Below are positions 18,725-26,602 of a stretch of DNA of 64,000 nt, piece by piece. The position numbers and the translations under genes were made by a program. The notes beneath the pieces were generated by a model, which worked only from the letters and a program-made list of their open reading frames with translations, had not been told where the DNA came from and searched no databases. Positions within the stretch are counted from its first letter, which is position 1. Each line of letters starts with the position of its first letter. This stretch comes from Microbacterium sp. YJN-G (GTDB lineage: Bacteria; Actinomycetota; Actinomycetes; Actinomycetales; Microbacteriaceae), in the NCBI RefSeq assembly GCF_015040615.1, contig NZ_CP060402.1, forward strand, positions 2,728,001 to 2,792,000. Direction: 5' to 3'.

Positions 18725-21157
18725 TCAGCGCGCCACGAGATCCACCTGCTGCGCGTCGAGACCCGCCGCGGTGGCGCGAATGGTGATCGATCCCGGACCG
18801 ATTGGACGGATGATCGCCAACGCCCGTCCGTCGTAGGTGGTGCGGGTCGCGGCCTTGAAATCCTCGGTCGAGTCCGGCTGCGCGTTCGCGAATCCCGCGA
18901 GGACCCCCGGCCCCTCGATCTCCACCGAGACGACGGCAGCGGCGTCGGTCGCCAGGGTTCCTCTGCGGTCGGCGAGCTCGATGGCTATGTACGCGAGATC
19001 GGAACCGTCGGCGCGCAGGTCTGCACGATCGGCGGCGAGGGCGAGACGGACGTCGTCTTCGCGAGTGCGCAGGCTGCTGACGCCGACCTCCCGCCCATCT
19101 CGGATGGCGACCGCCGTGAGCTCCCCCGGGTGATACTCGGTCTCGAGCCGTGCGATGAAGGCTTTGTGCGCGCCCACCTGAGCACGACCGACCGTGACTC
19201 CGTCGCGCCGGAGTACGATCTCCTCCGCGTCGCTGTACACATCGACCACGACCGGGGATCCGGCGGGCACATCCCAGCTCCAGCTGCTGACGACATCATC
19301 CCAGGACCAACCACCGATGAACACCTCGCGGCCGTGGTTCTCAGGACGATGAACCGCGATGTACGGCTCGCTCCGCAGCCCCCAGACCGTCTCTCGCCAG
19401 AACGAGATGGGGCGCCTGTTTCCGAGGATGTCGATCGTTCCGGACTGGGCGAGAAGCCAAGGGAAGGGCGAGCTCGGCCCCTGCGGCGCATCGGGGTCAT
19501 CCGCGTAGATCGCTCGGCCGAGACCCGCCTCGCCGATATAGTCCCAGGCCGTCCATGCGAAGTCCCCGATCACGGTCGGGTGCTGCTCGACGAGCGGCCA
19601 GATCCTGTCGAGAGCGCGGGGGTAGGTCTCAGACCCGACCACGATCCGGTTGGGGTGCCGCTCCGCATCGATGGCATAGCGAGCTTCGGCGTAGTTGACA
19701 CCGCTGACATCGAGCTGGGATTGCGCCTCCTCGATCCGCTCGGAGACCAGGTCCGATGCACCGAGAGTGTTCCCCATGTCCTCCATCGAGGCCATGAATG
19801 CGTTGACGTTCGTCGAGGAGGTGTCACCGTCACCCGATGCGGCATGTGCGGCAAGGACGTCGATGGCCGAGACCATGCCGTTGATGGCGTTCGTGACGAG
19901 CCGGGTGCTGTCGAGCGAGCGGACCTTCTCTGCCAGAGCGCGGCCCCATGTCGACCCGATCGGACTGCCGGTCTCGAAGATCTCGTTGCCGATCGAGTAC
20001 ATGATGACGCTCGGGTGGTTGAAGTCCTTCGCGACCATCGACTCGACATCGCGTTCCCACCACTCGGGGAAGGCGAGAGAGTAGTCGAACGCCGTCTTGG
20101 TCTTCGTCCACACGTCGGAGGTCTCGTCCCAGACGAGAAGGCCGTGGCGATCGCAGGCGTCGAGGAACGCGCGGCTGATGCTGTTGTGAGAGCTGCGGAT
20201 CGCGTTGTAGCCAGCGGCTTTCAGCAGCTCGACGCGGCGTTCTTCTGCGCGCGGGTGTGCGGCGCTGCCGAGCGGCCCGTTGTCGTGATGGATGCACCCC
20301 CCGCGGAGCTTCACAGAGCGCCCGTTGATCCGCAGTCCGTGAACGGGGTCGACGGTCACGGAACGGATGCCGAACACCGACTCGTCCTCATCGAGAACCG
20401 CGTCCCCCTCGTGAATCCGGGTGCGCGCGACATGCAGGCGAGGATCGTCGACGTCCCACAACACCGGCTCCGCGAGGTAGTGACGCAGGTGCACCGGCGC
20501 CGTCGTGCCGGGGAGCAGGGTAAGGGGTGCCGTCTGCACGCTGAGCACATCACCCGAATCGCTGCGGATCTCCGTCTCCACCCGCACGGTGCGGGTATGG
20601 CGGGCCTTGTTGACGACCTCGACCGTCGTGACCACGGAAGCGAGGTCGGGGTCGATCACCGGAGTGGTGATCCGCACACCGTCGAGCGGGATGTGCACAG
20701 GGGCGGTGGCGACCAGCCAGACGTCGCGATACAAGCCGGCCCCGGTGTACCAGCGGCTGTCTTCGTGGGCGCGGACCTCCACGCTGATCGTGTTCGGCTC
20801 GCCGAATCGGAGAAAGGGATCGAGCGCGATGGCGAACCCTGCGTACCCGTTCGGGCGCTGGGCGGCGAAGTCGCCGTTGACGTAGACGACGGCGTCGCGA
20901 TATGCCCCTTCGATATCGAGGACCACGCTTTTGTCACGCCACTCTGCGGGCACATCGAAGGTCTTGCTGTACTCCAGATGTGCACTGGGGTGATACCCGG
21001 TATGGCTTCCGTTGGGGCTGTTCGCCGAACGCGGCAGATCGCGGAGAGCGTCGTGCGGAAGGGTCACCGCCGCCTTGGCAGCCCCGCCGGTGAAGGCGTC
21101 GAAGATCGAGCCTTTGGGCCCGACGGTCCAGTCATTGTTGAAGGGTGTGCGGATCAT
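18725..21157 (-). CDS. GH2 family beta-galactosidase/beta-glucuronidase-type enzyme
   Basis: An 810-residue glycoside hydrolase family 2 protein. Order: jelly-roll sugar-binding domain (AYRDAVVYVNG), immunoglobulin-like domain, TIM barrel with the acid/base Glu in NHPSVIMYSIGNEI and the nucleophile Glu in VGSETYP, then C-terminal Ig-like domains of the DUF4982 kind (VVVDVYSDAEEIVL). The ETY nucleophile and the extra C-terminal domains are typical of actinobacterial and Bacteroides GH2 enzymes. No signal peptide. ATG 21157 is preceded by AGAAAG. Downstream partner of the MFS transporter at 21210-22529 (52 bp gap). Sugar specificity (galactose, glucuronate or other) is not resolvable. Confidence 0.9.
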   Translation of the reverse strand: MIRTPFNNDWTVGPKGSIFDAFTGGAAKAAVTLPHDALRDLPRSANSPNGSHTGYHPSAHLEYSKTFDVPAEWRDKSVVLDIEGAYRDAVVYVNGDFAAQRPNGYAGFAIALDPFLRFGEPNTISVEVRAHEDSRWYTGAGLYRDVWLVATAPVHIPLDGVRITTPVIDPDLASVVTTVEVVNKARHTRTVRVETEIRSDSGDVLSVQTAPLTLLPGTTAPVHLRHYLAEPVLWDVDDPRLHVARTRIHEGDAVLDEDESVFGIRSVTVDPVHGLRINGRSVKLRGGCIHHDNGPLGSAAHPRAEERRVELLKAAGYNAIRSSHNSISRAFLDACDRHGLLVWDETSDVWTKTKTAFDYSLAFPEWWERDVESMVAKDFNHPSVIMYSIGNEIFETGSPIGSTWGRALAEKVRSLDSTRLVTNAINGMVSAIDVLAAHAASGDGDTSSTNVNAFMASMEDMGNTLGASDLVSERIEEAQSQLDVSGVNYAEARYAIDAERHPNRIVVGSETYPRALDRIWPLVEQHPTVIGDFAWTAWDYIGEAGLGRAIYADDPDAPQGPSSPFPWLLAQSGTIDILGNRRPISFWRETVWGLRSEPYIAVHRPENHGREVFIGGWSWDDVVSSWSWDVPAGSPVVVDVYSDAEEIVLRRDGVTVGRAQVGAHKAFIARLETEYHPGELTAVAIRDGREVGVSSLRTREDDVRLALAADRADLRADGSDLAYIAIELADRRGTLATDAAAVVSVEIEGPGVLAGFANAQPDSTEDFKAATRTTYDGRALAIIRPIGPGSITIRATAAGLDAQQVDLVAR

Positions 21158-21209
21158 GCCGGTGCTTTCTGATCGTGTGCCAGGGATTGAGAGGGGCGCG
21201 TGTCGGTGG

Positions 21210-22529
21210 TCACCGGACACCCTTGATGAAGCGGACGCTGATCGCCCCGAGGATCACGGCGACGATGGTCACGATGAACAGGGGCTGATAGAGCCCTGTC
21301 GCGGCGACGAGCGCCCCGGCGAGGGCAGGGGCGATGACCTGCGGTCCCGCGTTGGCGACGTTCATCACGCCCAGGTCGCGTGCGGAGTTGTTCATGTTCG
21401 GCAGAACGCGGGTGATCAGGGCCTGGTCGACTGCGAGGTACACACCGAACGCGACACCGAGGATCCCGCTCGCTACGAACGCGCCGGTCAGCGTGGGAGC
21501 CAGGAGATAGACGAGTGCGCCCGGCGCGAAGAGCAGACTCGACAGCGCGACGAACACCCGGACTCGTCCGAATCGGTCCGACAGCCACCCGCCGACGATC
21601 GAGAACACCAGCAAGGCGAGGGTGCTCACGCCCTGGACGGCGACGAGAACCGCGGCCGCCTCGGTGACCGTGCCGACGCCGATGTAGTCGGCAAGGATGT
21701 AGAGCTGCATGCCGGACATGAAGTTGTAGCCGAAGACGATGAGGAACCGCCCGACGAACGTCCACCAGAAATCCGGTGCGCTGCGGAAGCTGGGGAAACG
21801 GGAGGCGGCGCGACGCTCCGCCTTGGATGCACCGGAGACCGCGAGGGGCGGCACGTAATCCTTGGTCGTGAACGCGAAGATGGTTCCGAAGACGAGCATG
21901 ACGGCGGCGATGCCTATGTATCCGACGAACAGACTCGTCGTGAGGCCGGCGATCGCGATGCCGCCGAAGGCACCGAGGATCGAAGAGGCGCCGACCAGCC
22001 CCGACATGGTTCCGCGATTGCGGACGGGCACGCGCTCAGGCAGCACGGCAGTCAGCGCGGCCTGCAACCCGCTGAGGGGCCACATCGCGATCGCCCAGGT
22101 GATGGCGAGCACAACCGGGCTGGGGCTGCTGGCCGTCACCAGGAGGGCGATGGTCGCAGCGATGGCGGATCCGAGGATCCAGATGTTGCGACGCCCCAGG
22201 AAGCGGCTGCTCGTCTTGTCGGAGAGCAGTCCGAGGAGCGGCTGCGCGACCAGACTCGAGATGGCCCCTGCGCTGATCACGAGACCCAGCACGCCCGCCG
22301 CCGCCGTCGTCTCCCCGAGCAGCTCCGCGACCTGCCTGCCCAGCATGACCTGGAGCACTCCGCCCCAGACGACGTTGACGCTGATCAGTGCCAGGGGGTA
22401 GATCACCCACAGCCACCGGCTCATCCGCTGCGGGCCTTCGGACGGCTCGAGGAGGGCATCGGGGCTGACGGCAGCACCGGGAACGGTTGCTTCGAAGGGG
22501 CCGGTTTCCGGATGGGTGTTGCTGGTCAT
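21210..22529 (-). CDS. MFS transporter, sugar/glycoside type
   Basis: A 439-residue, 12-helix permease, intact. It has LLSDKTSSRFLGRRN in loop 2-3 and SDRFGRVRVFV in loop 8-9, as in the glycoside-pentoside-hexuronide or related families. ATG 22529 follows GGAGATCC. First gene of an operon with the GH2 enzyme; expected to import the GH2 substrate by cation symport. Its upstream region carries the palindromes 22561-22572 and 22595-22606 and the divergent LacI gene. It also serves as a guide to what is missing from the broken MFS at 16760. Confidence 0.9.
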   Translation of the reverse strand: MTSNTHPETGPFEATVPGAAVSPDALLEPSEGPQRMSRWLWVIYPLALISVNVVWGGVLQVMLGRQVAELLGETTAAAGVLGLVISAGAISSLVAQPLLGLLSDKTSSRFLGRRNIWILGSAIAATIALLVTASSPSPVVLAITWAIAMWPLSGLQAALTAVLPERVPVRNRGTMSGLVGASSILGAFGGIAIAGLTTSLFVGYIGIAAVMLVFGTIFAFTTKDYVPPLAVSGASKAERRAASRFPSFRSAPDFWWTFVGRFLIVFGYNFMSGMQLYILADYIGVGTVTEAAAVLVAVQGVSTLALLVFSIVGGWLSDRFGRVRVFVALSSLLFAPGALVYLLAPTLTGAFVASGILGVAFGVYLAVDQALITRVLPNMNNSARDLGVMNVANAGPQVIAPALAGALVAATGLYQPLFIVTIVAVILGAISVRFIKGVR

Positions 22530-22560
22530 TGGATCTCCACGTCCTTGTGAGGGGCTGCGC

Positions 22561-22606
22561 TAACGCGCGTTATCACCGAGTGAACACCATTTGCTTACGC
22601 GCGTCA
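22561..22606. promoter_or_regulatory. Twin LacI operators between MFS/GH2 operon and LacI gene
   Basis: TAACGCGCGTTA (22561-22572) is a perfect 12-bp palindrome; a second, one-base-different copy TTACGCGCGTCA is at 22595-22606, 34 bp apart centre to centre (about three helical turns). They sit in the divergent promoter region and are the clear candidate sites for the LacI protein encoded at 22642. Confidence 0.7.
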
Positions 22607-22641
22607 ACTACACTGGTGCAGACAACACCGGAGAGGCCTCG

Positions 22642-23598
22642 ATGACAGTGACCGGCGACGACGTCGCGCGCGCAGCGGGGGTCTCGCGCCCCGCTGTCAG
22701 TCAGATCCTCAACGGTCGCGGTCGCTTCTCGCCGGATACCATCCGACGGGTCGAGGAGACCGCCGCGGCCATGAACTATCGCCCATCGGCGGCCGCTCGT
22801 ACTCTCGCGACAGGCACGAGCGATGTCGTCATCGCCCTGGTCCCGAACACCACCTTCGGCACCAACCTGCAGGACTTCGTCGACTTTCTCACCGAAGAGC
22901 TCGCCCGCGCGGGACTGATCCTCGTGCTGCGCTTCGCGAGCTCGCCGGTGGAGCTGCTCGAGCACTTCATCACCACCGTGCGACCGCGCGCCGTCATCGC
23001 TCCGTTCGTCGCCCCCACGGCCGCGGAGCGTGAATCCATCGAGGCCGCCGGAATCGCCCTCATCGACCTGCACGCGGAGGGCGGTCGTGATGAGAACCAC
23101 CGCATCGGCCAGCTTCAGGGCGAGTACCTGGCGTCGAAAGGACACCGGCACCTCGTCTACGCGCACCTCCGAGATACCCGCCTCGATGTCTTCGGCGACG
23201 CTCGGGAACAGGGGCTCGCCGACTACTGCCTCGCGCACGGAATCGACGCGCCGACGTCGATCCGGCTTCCGCTCGAGCTCGACGAGGCGGTATCCTTGCT
23301 TCGGACTCTGCCTCTCGGAACAGCCATCGCCTGCTACAACGACGACGTGGCCATCGCCCTTCTCGGCGCAGCGCGCGAACTCGGCCGTCGGGTTCCCGAA
23401 GATGTCGCGCTGATGGGCATGGACGCGACGCGGATCGGGACGCTCGTGGCGCCACGCCTCACCACGATCAAGGTCGAGGCAGCGCCCGCCATGGACAGAA
23501 TGATCCGGGACGTCGTGAGCCGAGTCTCCGGATCCGCTCGTCCTGCCCGCCCGACCGACCCAGTCGTCCTCACCGTCGTACCGGGGGACTCCGCCTGA
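22642..23598 (+). CDS. LacI-family transcriptional regulator
   Basis: A 318-residue repressor. The HTH is right at the N-terminus (VTGDDVARAAGVSRPAVSQI) followed by the hinge helix (YRPSAAARTLATG) and a sugar-binding sensor domain. ATG 22642 has GGAGAGG upstream; the ATG at 22591 would put the second operator inside the gene. Divergent from the MFS/GH2 operon, with twin operators between, so it most probably controls that operon and itself in response to the imported sugar. Confidence 0.9.
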   Translation: MTVTGDDVARAAGVSRPAVSQILNGRGRFSPDTIRRVEETAAAMNYRPSAAARTLATGTSDVVIALVPNTTFGTNLQDFVDFLTEELARAGLILVLRFASSPVELLEHFITTVRPRAVIAPFVAPTAAERESIEAAGIALIDLHAEGGRDENHRIGQLQGEYLASKGHRHLVYAHLRDTRLDVFGDAREQGLADYCLAHGIDAPTSIRLPLELDEAVSLLRTLPLGTAIACYNDDVAIALLGAARELGRRVPEDVALMGMDATRIGTLVAPRLTTIKVEAAPAMDRMIRDVVSRVSGSARPARPTDPVVLTVVPGDSA

Positions 23599-23685
23599 CG
23601 CCGAGGGTCGTCATCCACGATGCTCCGGCGGCGACCGACTTCTGAGCGCGGTTGGGCATGCGGCTCGCCGAGTGCACGCGTCGCC

Positions 23686-23962
23686 ATCACCGACGAGTTC
23701 TGGGAGTCGTGGATGGAAGTCGAGGGAAGCACACACGACCTGCTGTTCCCCAATGGACGAGGATCCCGTTTCCGCCTTCGCGTATACGGTTCCCGACGGG
23801 ACGGCTCTTCTGCACGCGGCCGACGTCGCCGAAGATCTCGGCTTCGGAGACGAGATCGATCGTGACCTCGGCCGGCACGGCATCAGCAATGCGCTGTTCC
23901 GGTACCTCCGCGATCCGTATCAGCATCGGATCAAGCTGTTCACCACTCGATCAGCCGTCTGA
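23686..23962 (+). pseudogene. Extradiol (VOC) dioxygenase fragment, frameshifted
   Basis: Two frames join to give the C-terminal third of a 3,4-dihydroxyphenylacetate 2,3-dioxygenase-like protein. The first has WESWMEVEGSTHDLLFPNGR; after about 23765 another frame has FAYTVPDGTALLHAADVAED and GRHGISNALFRYLRDP followed by HRIKLFTT. The GRHGISNAxFxYLRDPDGHRIELFT block is characteristic of this family and carries the metal-binding Glu; here the ligand Glu is replaced by Lys (HRIKLF). The N-terminal two thirds are absent. It implies that an aromatic-ring cleavage gene once lay beside the glycosidases. Nothing recognisable follows up to 24106. Confidence 0.65.
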
Positions 23963-24106
23963 GCGTGCGCAGCAAGACGGCTATCGCTGGGTTACCGCTG
24001 CCAGCACTCCGCACATTTTCTGGTCCGCGCGCAGGCAGTCGTTGAGACGGCCACCGTAAACGGGGTCCGTATCGAAACCACCTTTCGGGAAGTCTGGTTT
24101 CGGTCG

Positions 24107-24631
24107 TTAGTTTCGGGTCCGAATCGCTGAGTCGAGTTCGCTCATGAGCTGTGCCACTCGTGAGCTACCTGACGGCGCGGCGGGGTATCGACGCAGTATC
24201 TCGGGCAGGGGCGAGGCCGCCCGCTCGGCCAACCTGCGAACCCCATCGCTGTCTGTACCGCCTGTTCTCAGTTCGGCAACCCGCGCGGCGCAGGCCGCAG
24301 CACGGAGAATATGTCCGACTTGCGATGCTCTCGCGATCGGGTGGAGATAAGCGGCCGCTGCGGCGTCGCCGCAGGCCAGTGCTGCGAGCCGGGCCGTCTC
24401 CTCAGAGACACCCTTGGCAGCGCGGTGCGATGCGAAGGCGGCCGTTCGTTGCAGCTGTGAGCGTGGAGCGCCGCCAGCAAACAGTCGGGCAGCGTCGATC
24501 GCATCGCGAGGTCGCGTGTCACTCGGGGCGACGGCTTCGAAGTCGGGGAGTAATCCCTGGGCGCAGTCGGCGGCGAACCGGACTACCGCTCGCAGCTCTT
24601 CCATCGTCAGATCAAAGTTCTCGGTCCCCAT
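24107..24631 (-). CDS. Imm5-like putative immunity protein
   Basis: A 174-residue, alpha-helical, alanine-rich protein. It starts ENFDLTMEELR and has RDAIDAARLFAGGA, LQRTAAFASHRAAK and YLHPIARASQVGHILRAAAC, which I recognise as the pattern of the putative immunity protein Imm5 family found near polymorphic toxins. No toxin gene is next to it. It may be an orphan immunity gene, or the family may have another role. Base composition here is less GC-rich than in the flanking core genome. Confidence 0.5.
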   Translation of the reverse strand: MGTENFDLTMEELRAVVRFAADCAQGLLPDFEAVAPSDTRPRDAIDAARLFAGGAPRSQLQRTAAFASHRAAKGVSEETARLAALACGDAAAAAYLHPIARASQVGHILRAAACAARVAELRTGGTDSDGVRRLAERAASPLPEILRRYPAAPSGSSRVAQLMSELDSAIRTRN

Positions 24632-24722
24632 CTCCCTATTGTCCCCTGTGCTTGTAAGAACGCTCAGTCGACCGAAAACGATCGTTTTCGGCGGGGAGAC
24701 CTCGCGGCCGGATGCCGAACAT

Positions 24723-25370
24723 TCAGCTCGCGCTGAGAATCAGATATCGCTCGTCATCGGTTCGGCCACCCCAGTACACGTCGTCGTCCAGTATCTGCAG
24801 TTGAACGTCGGCCCGAAGACTCCCGACGAGTCGAGCACACTCGGAAGACTTCAGACCCACACCATTACTCCACAGCCCTTCAATCAAGACGAGCGTGCCG
24901 CCCGGAGCCAGCAACTCTATCCATCTCTGCAGCGCCGCGGATGGGTCGGGCATGGCCCACAAGACGTGGCGGCAGAGAACAACGTCGAATGAGGCGGGAG
25001 ATAACGGTGGCTCCGAAGCGTCCGCCACTGAGAAGAACGGACTCGGTACGACCGTGGCTGACTTCTCGCGTGCCCGTCGGATCATCTCCGTCGAAAAGTC
25101 CACTCCGTGCACGAGGTGCTGCCCCTCTGCCGCCAGCAGAGTGGACAGAGTTCCCGTGCCGCACCCCAAGTCTGCAACGCGGCGGCCGGGTTTGCCGATC
25201 AACGGGAGTAGCAGATCGGCCCAGGCACGGCGGACGACCGGATCTCGGAGACCATGATCGGCGGCCTGATCGAACGTTTCTGCCTCTCGGTCCCACATCT
25301 CTCTCGCGTCTTCGATCACGCGTTCGATACTCGCAGGAAGCACTCCGGCATTCCACCCTCGCCGAGCCAT
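24723..25370 (-). CDS. Class I SAM-dependent methyltransferase
   Basis: The SAM-binding motif VADLGCGTGTLS (motif I), VDFSTEMIRRA (motif II) and the DVVLCRHVLWAMPDP post-motif are clear, so this is a UbiE/type-11 methyltransferase, about 215 residues. The start is uncertain: the open frame extends to 25475 but the upstream part overlaps sequence that resembles the flank of the other 42-bp repeat copy (3830-3850), so I placed the start at ATG 25370; a GTG or ATG further in is also possible. It could O- or C-methylate an aglycone or a small metabolite. It ends about 90 bp from the Imm5-like gene's start. Confidence 0.75.
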   Translation of the reverse strand: MARRGWNAGVLPASIERVIEDAREMWDREAETFDQAADHGLRDPVVRRAWADLLLPLIGKPGRRVADLGCGTGTLSTLLAAEGQHLVHGVDFSTEMIRRAREKSATVVPSPFFSVADASEPPLSPASFDVVLCRHVLWAMPDPSAALQRWIELLAPGGTLVLIEGLWSNGVGLKSSECARLVGSLRADVQLQILDDDVYWGGRTDDERYLILSAS

Positions 25371-25491
25371 GGAGATTCGGCGAAACTGGCAGCCCGCGTG
25401 GCGCTCCATGCCATTCCCAGTTTCCGCATCAAGTCCGCGTGTCGCGCTGTTCTCGCCCACCGGCACTGGAAACACGCCCTCACCTACTCAG

Positions 25492-25533
25492 CCCCTTCTT
25501 ACTTCCCTGTCTGGCCGTTTACCGACGATAAGA
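25492..25533. repeat. 42-bp direct repeat, right copy (candidate recombination site)
   Basis: Identical to 3895-3936 in the same orientation. The sequence after it differs (GATAAG-aaca-TTTATC and then diverges). On the minus strand both copies read as LIVGKRPDREVRRG plus a TGA stop, with the stop and a synonymous glycine change conserved outside the identical core, so the repeat may also derive from the end of a coding gene. On the plus strand both read SYFPVWPFTDDK. Confidence 0.75.
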
Positions 25534-26102
25534 ACATTTATCCGGACTATCGGCGCGAACCCGCATCGGTCGCGGACTGCGTGCGAAGTCCAGTCGTGTA
25601 CACCCGAGCTGCTCACAATTCGTTCATTTATGCGACGCGAGTCCTCAGGCTGAGAACGCCGCAACGTGCCTGGACTCGGTGAAGTCACGCTCAAGCATTG
25701 GCCACGGGCCGTCCATGGCCGCTTATCGCATTGATACCGACAGATCTGCGTGAGTCCGACCTGCGCATGTCGAGTGTCCAGACGCGCGCTCTCGTGTGCC
25801 GCCGCATAGTTACTGGCGAACCTGGCTGAGAGCTCGTGTCGTTCGTCGCACTCGTCGGCTAGGCCATGAAAACGTCAACGAAGCCCGACTCACCACGAAC
25901 ACTCGACTCGTCCAGGCCCGCCGGGCCTTGGCCGACGCGCCTGCGGCGGGGGCGCGTACATCAGTGCGATAAAGGAGGACATCAGAATCACGCCCGGCCT
26001 GCTTGACATCTGATCGAGACTCCACCTCGCGGGTAGCGATCGACAGACTCTCACTGCGCGTACATAAGACAATCGTCCGCACTGAGCCGCCGGTAGTCGC
26101 TC
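25534..26102. other. 569 bp without a recognisable gene
   Basis: Only short frames of shadow character. No RNA gene, repeat or convincing start with ribosome-binding site was found. It lies between the right 42-bp repeat and the small membrane-protein gene, inside the right end of the island. Confidence 0.5.
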
Positions 26103-26378
26103 TCAAGACTCGTGGATGGTGTCCACAGGGGGCGGACTCACCTGCTGCTCCTCGCACCTTCCGCACGTACACGGCGGCGACTCGTAGTCGACCCAACCGG
26201 TGTAATCAGCCGCCCAATCCGCAGCCACGTACCATTCGTTGCGGCGCTTCCGCCGCGCGACCGCCTCCGGGTCTTTCAGCAAGACCCAGATGTAGCTCCC
26301 AATCATGACCGCCATGCAGACGATCTGCACGGAGAACACGAGCCATTGCGCACGAGGGAATCTGCACCACGGATGCAC
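26103..26378 (-). CDS. Small single-pass membrane protein, function unknown
   Basis: About 91 residues from GTG 26378 (GGGG eight bases upstream). An N-terminal hydrophobic helix (WLVFSVQIVCMAVMIGSYIW) is followed by a basic stretch (ARRKRRNEWY) and a hydrophilic tail with three cysteines (CTCGRC). The open frame extends further upstream but would run through the tRNA terminator, so an internal start is chosen. It is the gene closest to the tRNA attachment site. No family recognised; the topology would put the tail in the cytoplasm. Confidence 0.45.
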   Translation of the reverse strand: MHPWCRFPRAQWLVFSVQIVCMAVMIGSYIWVLLKDPEAVARRKRRNEWYVAADWAADYTGWVDYESPPCTCGRCEEQQVSPPPVDTIHES

Positions 26379-26402
26379 CAAGCCCCGCCCCGGATACGGA
26401 AA

Positions 26403-26426
26403 AACCCCCGATTTCTCGGGGGTTTC
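26403..26426 (-). terminator. Intrinsic terminator of tRNA-Ser
   Basis: AAACCCCCGA-tttc-TCGGGGGTTT is a perfect 10-bp stem followed on the minus strand by a T-run (positions 26401-26405). It sits 3 bp after the CCA end of the tRNA. It differs from the hairpin next to the left tRNA fragment (322-368), as expected if the inserted element brought a new flank. Confidence 0.85.
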
Positions 26427-26429
26427 CAT

Positions 26430-26455
26430 GGCGGTGACGGTGGGATTTGAACCCA
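26430..26455 (-). repeat. Candidate att site: right copy of 26-bp tRNA repeat
   Basis: The 3' 26 bases of tRNA-Ser, identical to 372-397. With integration at a tRNA 3' end the functional gene stays at one junction and the fragment marks the other, as seen here. Confidence 0.7.
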
Positions 26456-26519
26456 CGGTAGGGGGTTACCCTACACAACTTTTCGAGAGTTGCACCTTCG
26501 GCCGCTCGGACACGTCACC
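26430..26519 (-). tRNA. tRNA-Ser (anticodon CGA)
   Basis: Ninety bases including encoded CCA. The acceptor stem GGTGACG pairs with CGTCACC, anticodon stem-loop is ACTCTCGAAAAGT with anticodon CGA, there is a long variable arm (TAGGGTAACCCCCTA) typical of serine tRNAs, and the T-loop is GTTCAAATC. Its last 26 bases are repeated at 372-397, marking it as the probable integration target of the island. Confidence 0.95.
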
Positions 26520-26602
26520 GTCGTCCAGCTTACGACACGTGGTGCCCTGCACGCGAATCGAGAGCCCCGGCGAATCCGGGAGCCCGCGAAGGACGCGCGA
26601 CC

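Noticed and set aside
18686..21172. 828-codon plus-strand frame
   Set aside because: Mirror of the GH2 gene.
25810..26196. 128-codon minus-strand frame in the island's right end
   Set aside because: Shadow-like composition, no ribosome-binding site, no recognisable motif.
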